Positions 8,017-16,700 of a stretch of DNA of 64,000 bases are shown here, piece after piece. Within the stretch, counting starts at the first letter, position 1. Every line of letters begins with the position of its first letter. Source of the stretch: JAOTYV01 sp041557595 (GTDB lineage Bacteria > Pseudomonadota > Alphaproteobacteria > UBA8366); assembly GCA_041557595.1 (NCBI GenBank), contig JBFFGE010000001.1:21043-85042 (forward strand). Direction: 5' to 3'. Under the pieces are notes generated by a model. The model had not been told where the DNA came from. It did no database searches and saw only the letters and a program-made list of their open reading frames with translations. The position numbers and the translations under genes were made by a program.

Positions 8017-10659
8017 ATGACTCCGTCCACGCCGAAAGCAATCCTCCGGGAAGACTACCGTCCCCCCGCCTATACCATCGATTCCGTCACGCTGGCGGTC
8101 GACCTCGGTGAAACGGCGACGCGAGTCCGGAGCCGGCTCTCCGTGCGGCGGGTGGAGGGCGATGCCGACACACCCTTGATTCTCGACGGCGAAGGGCTCG
8201 AACTGGAGTCGATCGTGCTGGACGGAAAGCCGCTCGCGGACGACGCCTACACGCTGTCGGAAACAATCCTGACCGTGCATGCGCCGCCGGAGCATTTCAC
8301 GCTGGAGACCGAGGCGGTGATCCATCCGGAATCCAACACCGCGCTGGAAGGGCTCTACAAATCGAGCGGCAATTTCTGCACGCAATGCGAGGCCGAAGGA
8401 TTCCGTCGGATCACCTGGCATCTCGACCGGCCGGACGTCATGGCGGTCTTCGACACGCGTATTACCGCCGACAAGGCGCTCTATCCGGTACTGCTGTCCA
8501 ACGGCAACAAAACCGGCAGCGGCGACCTGGGCGACGGGCGGCATTTCGCCGAATGGCACGACCCCTTTCCGAAACCGAGCTATCTGTTCGCCCTGGTCGC
8601 GGGCGACCTTGGCTGCGCCCGGGACAGCTTCACCACCGCATCGGGCCGCGACGTCGCCCTGCACATTTACGTCGAGCCCGGCAAGGAAGACCGCTGCGGC
8701 CATGCCATGGCATCATTGAAGAAGGCCATGCGCTGGGACGAGGAAGTCTTCGGGCTGGAATACGATCTCGATATTTACATGATCGTCGCGGTCAGCGACT
8801 TCAACATGGGAGCGATGGAGAACAAGGGGCTCAATGTCTTCAACGACAAATACATTCTGGCCGAACCGGAAACCGCGACCGACACCGACTACGCCAATAT
8901 CGAGGCGATCATCGCCCATGAATACTTCCACAACTGGACCGGCAACCGGGTGACCTGTCGCGACTGGTTCCAGCTCAGTCTCAAGGAAGGACTGACCGTG
9001 TTTCGCGATCAGCGATTCTCGGCCGACATGCGCTCGGCCGCGGTCGAACGGATCCATCAGGTGCGGTCGCTGCGGGCGCGGCAGTTTCCGGAAGACGCGG
9101 GTCCGCTCGCCCACCCGGTTCGCCCGGATTCCTATATTGAAATCAATAATTTCTATACGGCCACCGTTTATGAAAAGGGTGCCGAGGTCATCCGTATGAT
9201 GCATACGCTGCTCGGCGAGGAGAGCTTCCGGCGCGGCATCGATCTGTATTTCGAACGCCATGACGGTCAGGCCGTCACCTGCGAGGATTTCGTCACGGCG
9301 ATGGAAGATGCCTCGGGCGCGGATCTCCGCCAGTTCCGCCTGTGGTACAGCCAGGCCGGCACGCCCGACGTTACGGTCAAGGGCACCTATGACACGGCGG
9401 CCAAGACCTTCGACATAACCGTGACGCAACGCAGCGCGCCGACACCGGGTCAGCCGGTCAAGAAGCCGTTGCATGTCCCCATTGCGGTCGGCCTGCTCGA
9501 CGAAACCGGCGCGGCCCTGCCGCTTCGGCTCGAAGGCGATGGCGGAGACGCCACGGAAACCTCAGCGCTGCTCAGCTTGACCAAGACAAAACAGGTCTTT
9601 CGGTTTCTCGACGTGCCGGCCGAGCCGGTCCCTTCGGTGCTGCGGGGATTTTCGGCACCGGTCCGCCTGTCGCTCGACCTGACCGACGAAGCCCGGCGGC
9701 GCCTGATCGGCGCGGATCCGGATCAGTTCAACCGCTGGGAAGCGGCGCAGCAATATGCCACCGCCCTGCTGCTGAAGATGGTCGCCGCGCACCAGGCCGG
9801 AGACGCGCTTCCGACCGACGATGCCTTTGTCCATGCCCTCGGCGATACGCTGCGCGACACCGCACTCGACAATGCCGTTAAGGCGGAGATCCTGAGCCTG
9901 CCCGGAGAGTCCTATCTGGCGCAACAAATGACCGTCGTGGACGTCGACGGCATCCACGCCGCCCGCGAGGCCTTGCGCCGCGCCATAGCGACCACACTCG
10001 CGGACGATCTGCTCGCCGCCTATCACGGCAACGCCAGCAACCGATCCTACAGCCCCGATGCGGCGGATGCCGGGCAGCGTCGCCTGCGCAACACCGCGCT
10101 GGCCTATCTCTGCGCGCTGGACGATCCGGCGATGCTGGCGCTGTGTACCGACCAGGCGGAAACGGCCGACAACATGACCGACCGGATGGGCGCACTGGAT
10201 ATTCTCAAGGATATCGACGGCCCGGCCGGCCAGTCGGCGCTCGACGATTTCTATGCACGCTGGAAGAACGATTCGCTGGTCGTCGACAAATGGCTGTCGC
10301 TGCAGGCGATGTCCAGCCGGCCGGACACGCTGCAAACCGTCACCGCGCTGCTCGACCATGACGCCTTTTCGATGAAAACGCCCAACAAGGTTCGGGCGCT
10401 GATCGGCGCCTTTTGCAGCGGCAACCAGCTTCTCTTCAACGCGGCGGATGGCGGGGGATACCGATTCCTGACCGACCGGGTGCTCGCCCTCGACCCGATC
10501 AATCCGCAGGTCGCGGCGCGGCTGGTCGGCGCCTTCGGCCAATGGCGGCGCTTCGACGAGGACCGGCACCGGCTCATGCGGGAATCCCTCAAGCGCATCG
10601 TCAATACGCAGGGATTATCGCCGGACGTCTACGAAATCGCCTCCAAGACTTTGGCCTGA
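8017..10659 (+). CDS. pepN: Aminopeptidase N (M1 family)
   Basis: 880 residues, the normal bacterial PepN length. The exopeptidase motif GAMEN is at 265-269. The zinc site HEYFH-x18-E spans His301, His305 and Glu324, with Glu302 as the general base. A Tyr-containing ATVYEKGAE segment follows at the expected distance for the transition-state tyrosine. The C-terminal helical domain is complete. This cytosolic enzyme removes N-terminal residues from peptides. It stands alone, 80 bp after the metallo-hydrolase gene and 126 bp before the next gene. Confidence 0.97.
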   Translation: MTPSTPKAILREDYRPPAYTIDSVTLAVDLGETATRVRSRLSVRRVEGDADTPLILDGEGLELESIVLDGKPLADDAYTLSETILTVHAPPEHFTLETEAVIHPESNTALEGLYKSSGNFCTQCEAEGFRRITWHLDRPDVMAVFDTRITADKALYPVLLSNGNKTGSGDLGDGRHFAEWHDPFPKPSYLFALVAGDLGCARDSFTTASGRDVALHIYVEPGKEDRCGHAMASLKKAMRWDEEVFGLEYDLDIYMIVAVSDFNMGAMENKGLNVFNDKYILAEPETATDTDYANIEAIIAHEYFHNWTGNRVTCRDWFQLSLKEGLTVFRDQRFSADMRSAAVERIHQVRSLRARQFPEDAGPLAHPVRPDSYIEINNFYTATVYEKGAEVIRMMHTLLGEESFRRGIDLYFERHDGQAVTCEDFVTAMEDASGADLRQFRLWYSQAGTPDVTVKGTYDTAAKTFDITVTQRSAPTPGQPVKKPLHVPIAVGLLDETGAALPLRLEGDGGDATETSALLSLTKTKQVFRFLDVPAEPVPSVLRGFSAPVRLSLDLTDEARRRLIGADPDQFNRWEAAQQYATALLLKMVAAHQAGDALPTDDAFVHALGDTLRDTALDNAVKAEILSLPGESYLAQQMTVVDVDGIHAAREALRRAIATTLADDLLAAYHGNASNRSYSPDAADAGQRRLRNTALAYLCALDDPAMLALCTDQAETADNMTDRMGALDILKDIDGPAGQSALDDFYARWKNDSLVVDKWLSLQAMSSRPDTLQTVTALLDHDAFSMKTPNKVRALIGAFCSGNQLLFNAADGGGYRFLTDRVLALDPINPQVAARLVGAFGQWRRFDEDRHRLMRESLKRIVNTQGLSPDVYEIASKTLA

Positions 10660-10785
10660 CGGTCCGCCAAAGCCCACGCTTCGCTCACAGGAAGTTTAAG
10701 CGCATGTGTTTGCGGTATTGGTGTACACCTCCACGCGGCACCCTACATACCGAAGCACCTGCACCTGTGAGCAAAGGCGTCTGAC

Positions 10786-12219
10786 ATGACCGAGATAATC
10801 GAAACGGATATCTGCATTATCGGTGCGGGCTCGGGCGGCTTGTCGGTGGCTGCCGGAGCATCGCAAATGGGTGCCCGCACCGTATTGATCGAAAAAGGCA
10901 AAATGGGTGGCGATTGCCTGAATTACGGCTGCGTGCCGTCCAAGGCGCTGATCGCCGCCGGACACGCGGCGCAGGCGATCCGCGGCAGCGACCGGTTCGG
11001 CATCGCGGCCAGCGAGCCCAGCGTCGATTTCCAAGCCGTGCACGACCATGTCCAGGGGGTCATCGACACCATCGCACCGAACGATTCCGTGGCGCGATTC
11101 GAAGGACTCGGCGTCACCGTTATCCAGGGCGAAGGCCGCTTCACCGGCCCGCGCGAAGTGACGGCGGACGGCAAACAAATCCGCGCGAAATATTTCGTCG
11201 TCGCCACGGGCTCGTCGGCCGGCGTGCCGCCGATCCCCGGCATCGACCAGGTTCCCTACATGACGAATGAAACCGTGTTCGAGCTGACCGAGCGGCCGGA
11301 CCATCTCATCGTCATCGGCGGCGGCCCGATCGGCAGCGAACTGGCGCAGGCGCACCGCCGGCTGGGCGCGCGCGTGACGATCCTGGAGATGTTCGCCGTT
11401 CTCGGCAAGGACGACCCGGAAGTCACCGACGTGGTCAAACGCCGGATGCGCGACGAAGGCATCGATCTTCGCGAAGGAACCGCGATCAAGCAGATCGACC
11501 GCCAGGGCGACGCCATCGCGGTCACGATCGAGAAAGACGGCACGTCGGAGATCATCACCGGGTCGCACCTGCTCGTCGCCGCCGGGCGCTCGCCCAATCT
11601 CGCCGGATTGGATCTTGAAGCGGCCGGCATCGACTCTTCGAAGGCTGGCATCGGGGTGGACGCCCGGCTGCGTACCAGCAACAAGCGGGTGTTCGCCATC
11701 GGCGATGTGGCCGGCGGCTATCAGTTTACCCATATGGCCGGCTATCACGCGGGCATCGTGATCCGCAATGCGCTGTTCAAATTACCCGCCAAGGTCAACT
11801 ACGGCGCGGTCCCCTGGGTCACCTATACCGATCCGGAAATCGCGCATGTGGGCCAGACCGAGGCGCAGGCGAAGGAAAAACTGGGCAAGGATATCCGCAT
11901 TCTGCGCTTCGCCTTCCACGAAAACGACCGCGCCCAGGCGGAACGCGAAACGGAAGGCCTGATCAAGGTGGTGACCGACAAGCGCGGCCGCGTGCTCGGC
12001 GCGTCGATCGCCGGCGCGCGCGCGGGCGATCTCCTCCTGCCGTGGGTCATGGCGGTTGCCCAGAAGCAAAAGATCGGCACGATGGCGAGTTTGATCGCGC
12101 CCTATCCAACGCTCAGCGAAGTCTCCAAACGCGCGGCCGGAAGCTATTTTATCCCCTCGCTGTTCAGCGAGCGCACCCGCAAAATAGTGCGGTTCCTGCT
12201 GAAATACTGGCCGTGGTGA
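10786..12219 (+). CDS. Pyridine nucleotide-disulfide oxidoreductase, MerA/Lpd-like
   Basis: 477 residues. FAD-binding GAGSGG near the N terminus, a redox-active disulfide in GGDCLNYGCVPSK (Cys44, Cys49), an NAD(P) fold with GGGPIGSE, and FAIGDVAGG near the FAD ribityl site. In lipoamide dehydrogenase the C terminus carries HPHPT-x2-E, whose second His is the acid-base catalyst; here it reads APYPTLSE, so that His is Tyr. MerA-type enzymes also have Tyr near this place, but no N-terminal heavy-metal domain or C-terminal Cys pair is present. True lipoamide dehydrogenase activity is therefore doubtful. The last 13 residues are basic and hydrophobic (RKIVRFLLKYWPW), suggesting membrane contact. 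Confidence 0.85.
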   Translation: MTEIIETDICIIGAGSGGLSVAAGASQMGARTVLIEKGKMGGDCLNYGCVPSKALIAAGHAAQAIRGSDRFGIAASEPSVDFQAVHDHVQGVIDTIAPNDSVARFEGLGVTVIQGEGRFTGPREVTADGKQIRAKYFVVATGSSAGVPPIPGIDQVPYMTNETVFELTERPDHLIVIGGGPIGSELAQAHRRLGARVTILEMFAVLGKDDPEVTDVVKRRMRDEGIDLREGTAIKQIDRQGDAIAVTIEKDGTSEIITGSHLLVAAGRSPNLAGLDLEAAGIDSSKAGIGVDARLRTSNKRVFAIGDVAGGYQFTHMAGYHAGIVIRNALFKLPAKVNYGAVPWVTYTDPEIAHVGQTEAQAKEKLGKDIRILRFAFHENDRAQAERETEGLIKVVTDKRGRVLGASIAGARAGDLLLPWVMAVAQKQKIGTMASLIAPYPTLSEVSKRAAGSYFIPSLFSERTRKIVRFLLKYWPW

Positions 12220-12223
12220 GCGT

Positions 12224-13012
12224 TTAGCCGGGCCCGAGCCCGTAGGGTTTAGCCCAGCTCAGCCCTTCCAGCGTATTTTCCTTCGGCGCGTATTCGCACC
12301 CGACCCAGCCGTCATAGCCGAGCGCGTCGATGACATCGAACATGAACGGCATGTTGACCTCGCCGAATTGCGGCTCGTGGCGGCCGGGCAGGCTGGAAAA
12401 CTGAATATGGCGGATCAGGTCGAGATTGCGGCGCAATCCCTCGGCCAAGTTCCCTTCCATGATTTGCATGTGATAGAGGTCGTACTGCAAATAGATATTG
12501 TCGCCGCCCACCGCCTCGATGATCCGCCTTGCATGCGCCGTATCGGTGTGCAAATAGCCGGGCGCATCCTGAAGGTTCAGCGGTTCGAGCAGCAGGGTCA
12601 CGCCTTTACCCTTGGCGACCTCGCCCGCCACGCGAAGATTCTCGACGAAGACCTCCTCGCACGCCACCGCCGGCACGTCGTCCGGCACCACGCCCGCCAT
12701 CAAATGCATCATCGTCGCGCCCAGACCGTTCGCGTATTCCAGCGCCAGGTCGAGACTCTCGCGGAACTCCCCTTCCCGGCCCGGCAGGGCCGCCATGCCC
12801 TTTTCGCCCGCCTCGCTATCGCCCGGCGGCGAATTCAACAGCAATAACTCCAGCCCCGAATCGTCCAGCCACTGCCGCACCGACGCCAGGGGAAATTTAT
12901 AGGGACGGAGAAATTCGACGGCGCGGAAACCCACATCGCGCGCGGCGGCGAACCGTTCGGGCGCCTCGAGTTCCGGAAACATTGTCGTCAGATTGGCAGC
13001 AAATTTCGGCAT
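12224..13012 (-). CDS. hyi: Hydroxypyruvate isomerase
   Basis: 262 residues, a TIM-barrel of the xylose-isomerase-like family. It begins MPKFAANLTTMFPE, the characteristic Hyi opening. Metal-binding residues expected for the family are visible in LLLEPLN, YLQYDLYHMQ, HIQFSSLPGRHEP and VGCEYAP. It interconverts hydroxypyruvate and tartronate semialdehyde, linked to glyoxylate metabolism. I take the ATG at 13012 because GGGGAGG lies directly before it; a TTG five codons upstream would swallow that site. It is the last gene of a minus-strand series with an acyl-CoA ligase and an acylating aldehyde dehydrogenase, but a 192-bp gap containing a repeat separates it from them, so co-transcription is uncertain. 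Confidence 0.88.
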   Translation of the reverse strand: MPKFAANLTTMFPELEAPERFAAARDVGFRAVEFLRPYKFPLASVRQWLDDSGLELLLLNSPPGDSEAGEKGMAALPGREGEFRESLDLALEYANGLGATMMHLMAGVVPDDVPAVACEEVFVENLRVAGEVAKGKGVTLLLEPLNLQDAPGYLHTDTAHARRIIEAVGGDNIYLQYDLYHMQIMEGNLAEGLRRNLDLIRHIQFSSLPGRHEPQFGEVNMPFMFDVIDALGYDGWVGCEYAPKENTLEGLSWAKPYGLGPG

Positions 13013-13060
13013 GGGCCTCCCCTTCAAAGATAAAGGAGGCCTCTACCAACAAAAACGATT

Positions 13061-13133
13061 GTCATTCCGGACGGCCCACCGCCGATCCGGAACGCACCAA
13101 CTTCTGTGTATTCCCGCTTTCGCGGGAATGACG
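13061..13133. repeat. Dispersed palindromic repeat, GTCATTCC family, copy 1
   Basis: The element opens GTCATTCCGGACGG and closes CGCGGGAATGACG, so its ends are inverted (GTCATTCC/GGAATGAC). The right half contains a TTCCCGC-TTT-GCGGGAA type hairpin. The same ends and hairpin recur at 35171-35252. It sits in the gap between the hyi and sucD-like genes. Confidence 0.75.
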
Positions 13134-13204
13134 CCGTTCTTGAATGGCCGCTATCTGCAGAGGTCTCCACTAAGGGCGATGGTACCGTCTGGACGGCACG
13201 CTGT

Positions 13205-14074
13205 CTAAGCCAGGCGCTCGCGCATCAAATCGCCCGCCTGGGACGGCGAATCCATCACTGCGACGCCCGCCGCCTCGAAGGCCGATTTCTTGGAGGCGTA
13301 AGTGCCCTTGTCGCCGACCACGATGGCGCCGGCATGCCCCATTTTCTTGCCTTCCGGCGAGGCCGCGCCGGCGATAAACGACACCATCGGCTTCTTCATG
13401 CCGGCGGCGTATTCGGCGGCTTCCTCTTCCATCGTGCCGCCGATCTCGCCAACGATGACGATGCCATCGGTCCCCTCATCGGCGTCGAGCTGCTGCAGCG
13501 CCGCCAGCGTCGTGGTGCCGATAATCGGGTCGCCTCCGATGCCGATAAAGGCCGATGTCCCCATCCCGGCTTCGACCACTTTCATGCAGATGAAAGTCCC
13601 GAGGCTACCGCTGCGCGATATGACGCCGATCCGGCCCGGCCGCATTATGCGCTCGTTGAAGGCCGGCATGAAGCCGACGAAACTCTCACCGGTCGTCACC
13701 ACGCCGGTGGTGTTGGGGCCGATAACCTGACAGCCCGCCTCGTCGGCCGCGGCCAAGAAATACATCACGTCCTGCACCGGAATGTGTTCGGTCAGGCAGA
13801 CGATTTTCTTGACGCCGGCGTCGATCGCATCGAGCGCCGCCGCCTTGGCGCCGAGCGGCGGAATGAACATCACCGCCACCTCGAACCCCTTGTCGGCCAT
13901 GGCGTCCTTGGCGGTGGCATAGACCGGCAGCCCGATATGCTCGGTGCCCGCCTTCCTCGGATTGACGCCGCCCATAATCTCGGTGCCGTACTCCATCATC
14001 CGTTCCGACCAGAAAGTGCCCTGCTTGCCGGTCAGCCCCTGAACCAGGACCCGCTCTCCCTTGCGAACGATCAT
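13205..14074 (-). CDS. ADP-forming acyl-CoA (succinyl/malyl-CoA-like) ligase, alpha subunit
   Basis: 289 residues, the size of SucD. CoA-binding Rossmann region with GLTGKQGTFW, then GPNTTGVV, SRSGSLGT and the phosphohistidine motif GHAGAIV with His247 (His246 in E. coli SucD). It would make the acid, ATP and CoA from an acyl-CoA, ADP and phosphate together with the beta subunit, whose gene overlaps its start by 4 nt. Because no TCA-cycle genes are around it and an acylating aldehyde dehydrogenase is, I infer a dedicated ligase for another acid (malate, sulfoacetate or similar) rather than the housekeeping succinyl-CoA synthetase. Confidence 0.85.
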   Translation of the reverse strand: MIVRKGERVLVQGLTGKQGTFWSERMMEYGTEIMGGVNPRKAGTEHIGLPVYATAKDAMADKGFEVAVMFIPPLGAKAAALDAIDAGVKKIVCLTEHIPVQDVMYFLAAADEAGCQVIGPNTTGVVTTGESFVGFMPAFNERIMRPGRIGVISRSGSLGTFICMKVVEAGMGTSAFIGIGGDPIIGTTTLAALQQLDADEGTDGIVIVGEIGGTMEEEAAEYAAGMKKPMVSFIAGAASPEGKKMGHAGAIVVGDKGTYASKKSAFEAAGVAVMDSPSQAGDLMRERLA

Positions 14075-15195
14075 TTCGCCGCCTCCACCGCCGCGATCAC
14101 GGCGTCATCCATCTTGTCATAAGGCTCCATGCCGAGCCGGTCCCGCACCAGGGCGACCGCCTCGTCCTCGCCGGTGCCATGGATCGAGAAAAATACCGGC
14201 AGGTCGGGTTTCAACTCCTCCCAGGCGGCGACGATTCCTTCCGCCATCACATCGGTGCGGGCAAACGCGCCGCAGAAATTGACCAGCAGGCTCTTGATCT
14301 TCGGGTTCGCCATGACGAGCTCGAGCGCCGGTTTGCCCAGCGTATACGCTTCGCCGCCGATCTCGAGAAAATTGGCCGGCGCGCCGCCGTAATACCGCAC
14401 CATATCCATCGTCGTCATGGTCAGCCCGGCGCCGTTGGCGAGGATGCCAACACTTCCGTCGAGATCGATATACTTGAGGCCCGATCTCGCCGCGCGCGCT
14501 TCAAGACCGGTAAGCTTCTCCGCAGCGGCCTTGCCGCGCAGCTCCGGTTGCCGAACCGCGCCCGAATCCTCCAGGGTGAATTTGCAGTCGAGCGCGATCA
14601 GATCGCCGCTTCCGGTCACCACAAGGGGATTGACCTCGACCAGTTCGCCATCGTTTTCCGCATATACCCTGTACAATTTGGCCAGGACGTCCGCCACCGG
14701 CGCGGCGCGGTCGCCCAATTCGAGCGGCGCCAGCATCGTCTCAAGCGCCGCGGCGGCCACACCCTTGCGAATATCGACAGCCAGCCGCACGATCTTGTCA
14801 GGGTGGTCGGCCGCAACCTCCTCGATATCCATGCCGCCCTCGGTCGAGAACATGATGAGCGGCCCCTTGCTCGCCTGATCGGTCATCACGGCCGCGTAGT
14901 ATTCCGCCGCGATATCCGCCTGCGCCTCCACCAGCACCTTTTCGACCGTATGGACGCCGATCGACATGCCGAGGATCTGGTGCGCCGCCGCCTCCGCCTC
15001 TTCCGGCGAATGCGCGAGCTTGATACCGCCGGCCTTGCCGCGCTTTCCGGTCGGCACCTGCGCCTTGACCACGCACGGGCCAATGCGGGCGGCCTGCGCC
15101 GCCGCGTCGGACGGGCTTGCCGCCAGCCCGCTGTCAGGGACAGCGATCCCTGCGGCGACAAGCAAAGGCTTCGCCGCGTATTCCTCGAAATCCAT
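14071..15195 (-). CDS. ADP-forming acyl-CoA (succinyl/malyl-CoA-like) ligase, beta subunit
   Basis: 374 residues, an ATP-grasp protein of SucC type. Visible hallmarks are KAQVPTGKRGKAGGIK for ATP binding, ELVEVNPL with the Mg-binding Glu and Asn, and GSVGILANGAGLTM and GGAPANFLEIGG in the C-terminal ligase domain. Its stop overlaps the alpha-subunit start (14071-14074), and only 4 bp separate it from the upstream aldehyde dehydrogenase, so the three are surely one transcript. SucC proteins are about 388 residues, so it is full length. It forms the ATP/ADP half of the two-subunit ligase; the substrate is not determined by sequence. Confidence 0.87.
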   Translation of the reverse strand: MDFEEYAAKPLLVAAGIAVPDSGLAASPSDAAAQAARIGPCVVKAQVPTGKRGKAGGIKLAHSPEEAEAAAHQILGMSIGVHTVEKVLVEAQADIAAEYYAAVMTDQASKGPLIMFSTEGGMDIEEVAADHPDKIVRLAVDIRKGVAAAALETMLAPLELGDRAAPVADVLAKLYRVYAENDGELVEVNPLVVTGSGDLIALDCKFTLEDSGAVRQPELRGKAAAEKLTGLEARAARSGLKYIDLDGSVGILANGAGLTMTTMDMVRYYGGAPANFLEIGGEAYTLGKPALELVMANPKIKSLLVNFCGAFARTDVMAEGIVAAWEELKPDLPVFFSIHGTGEDEAVALVRDRLGMEPYDKMDDAVIAAVEAAK

Positions 15196-15199
15196 GAAT

Positions 15200-16639
15200 T
15201 TACTTCCCGTAGCGTTCCCAGTGACCGCCGAACAGTTCCTGTTCGCTCGGCTTATCCTCGGGGATTTCCGTTACCAGATGGGTGATGTTTATGAAATGGC
15301 GCCAGCTGAGGTTTTCCGAAATGGAGTTCCCGGCCCAGGTGCCGCATCCCATCGACAGGGTAAAGTCCAGCCCGTTCGTGAAAGAACCGCCATTGCCGAA
15401 TGTATGCGCCTGATTGACCAGCACGCGCACCACCTTCAGTTCCTCGGCGAGCGCGCGATAGTGATCCGCGTTCCTGGTATGGATGCCGACCGAGTGCCCG
15501 GCCCCCTGATAATCCAGGATCGCCTGCACATGGTCTTTGGCCGCGTCGAAATTCCTGGCCTTGTATATCGTCAGCGCCAGCGAGAGTTTCTCGCCCGAAA
15601 ACGGGTGGTCGTCGCCGACTCCGCTATCCTCGACCATGAAGAATTTCGCCCCCTTCGCCGCCTCCGGCAGACCGCACAACTTGGCGAAGACCGCGGGATC
15701 GCGGGCAATGATATGGCGGTTCAGATGGCCGTCCTGCCACAGCGCGTCCTGGATTTTCCGGCATTCCTCCGGCGTGGCACGATAGCCGCCGGCACGTTCC
15801 AGTGCCGCGATGGCGTCCTCGTAGACTTCCTCCACGATGGTGACCGAGTTTTCCGACGAGCACGACGTCGCGTTGTCGAAGATCTTGGACGCACAGATTT
15901 TCTGCGCCGCGTCGTCCAGATCCGCCGTCGAATCGATGATCACCGGCACATTTCCCGCGCCCACGCCGATCGCCGGCGTGCCGCTGGAATAGGCGGCCCG
16001 TACATTGTTCTGGCTGCCGGTCACGACAACGAGGTCGACCGCCTTCATCAGGGCCTGGGTCATTTCCTTCGATACGGGCTTCGGCAGCATCTGCACGAGA
16101 TCCTCGGGCATGCCGATTTTCTTGAGTTCGGCCCGCATGTAGTCGACCGTCTTTTCGGTGGTGGCGTAGCCGGAAGGCGACGCCGCGATGATCACCGCGT
16201 TCCCGCCTTTGACGGCCATCATCGCCTTATTGACGGGGGTCGCCGCCGGGTTGGTCGACGGCGTCACCGCGCCCACCACGCCGACCGGTTTCGCGTATTT
16301 GACGATGCCCTTGGCCTTGTCTTCCTCGATCACACCCACCGTCCGGGCGCGCATGAGGTCCCGCAAAGTGCCGAAAGTTTTCCGGGTGTTTTTCGTGACC
16401 TTATCATCGGCATTACCCAACCCGGTGTCGAGAACCGCCAGTTCGGCCAGTTCCCGGGCGCGTTCGGGCTTGTAGATCGACCACGCCAAGGCGGTGACCG
16501 CCTCGTCAATACGCGCCTGTCCGGCGTTCTCTATTTCCTGCATGGCCCGGCGCGCCTTCTGCACGACCGCATCGACGGCGGCGGCGGCCTGCGCGGGCTC
16601 GGGTTTCGCGGGTTTCGGATCGGCGAGCGCTTGCGACAT
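15200..16639 (-). CDS. Acylating aldehyde dehydrogenase, sulfoacetaldehyde dehydrogenase (SauS)-like
   Basis: 479 residues. The catalytic cysteine is Cys260 in NATSCSSENS, the form found in CoA-acylating aldehyde dehydrogenases such as EutE, PduP and SauS rather than in hydrolytic ALDHs. Cofactor regions PVGVVGAVTPSTNP and GVGAGNVPV are present. It would interconvert an aldehyde plus CoA and NAD(P)+ with the acyl-CoA. The ATG at 16639 is preferred, with GGAG eight bases before it; a GTG ten codons upstream is possible. Next to an ADP-forming ligase and a TauD-type oxygenase, it suggests aldehyde oxidation to an acid with ATP recovery. Assignment to sulfoacetaldehyde is a guess from family resemblance and context. 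Confidence 0.85.
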   Translation of the reverse strand: MSQALADPKPAKPEPAQAAAAVDAVVQKARRAMQEIENAGQARIDEAVTALAWSIYKPERARELAELAVLDTGLGNADDKVTKNTRKTFGTLRDLMRARTVGVIEEDKAKGIVKYAKPVGVVGAVTPSTNPAATPVNKAMMAVKGGNAVIIAASPSGYATTEKTVDYMRAELKKIGMPEDLVQMLPKPVSKEMTQALMKAVDLVVVTGSQNNVRAAYSSGTPAIGVGAGNVPVIIDSTADLDDAAQKICASKIFDNATSCSSENSVTIVEEVYEDAIAALERAGGYRATPEECRKIQDALWQDGHLNRHIIARDPAVFAKLCGLPEAAKGAKFFMVEDSGVGDDHPFSGEKLSLALTIYKARNFDAAKDHVQAILDYQGAGHSVGIHTRNADHYRALAEELKVVRVLVNQAHTFGNGGSFTNGLDFTLSMGCGTWAGNSISENLSWRHFINITHLVTEIPEDKPSEQELFGGHWERYGK

Positions 16640-16700
16640 TCTCAACTCCAACTCGTGGCAGGGCCGCACCGGACGGCGCGACCGTTGACTATTGCGATGG

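Noticed and set aside
10786..12219. Housekeeping dihydrolipoamide dehydrogenase or mercuric reductase
   Set aside because: The catalytic His is replaced by Tyr, no 2-oxoacid dehydrogenase genes are near, and MerA's extra cysteines and mer genes are absent.
13205..15195. Housekeeping succinyl-CoA synthetase sucCD
   Set aside because: No sdh, sucAB or mdh genes beside it and tight linkage to an acylating aldehyde dehydrogenase suggest a dedicated ligase, though succinate cannot be excluded.
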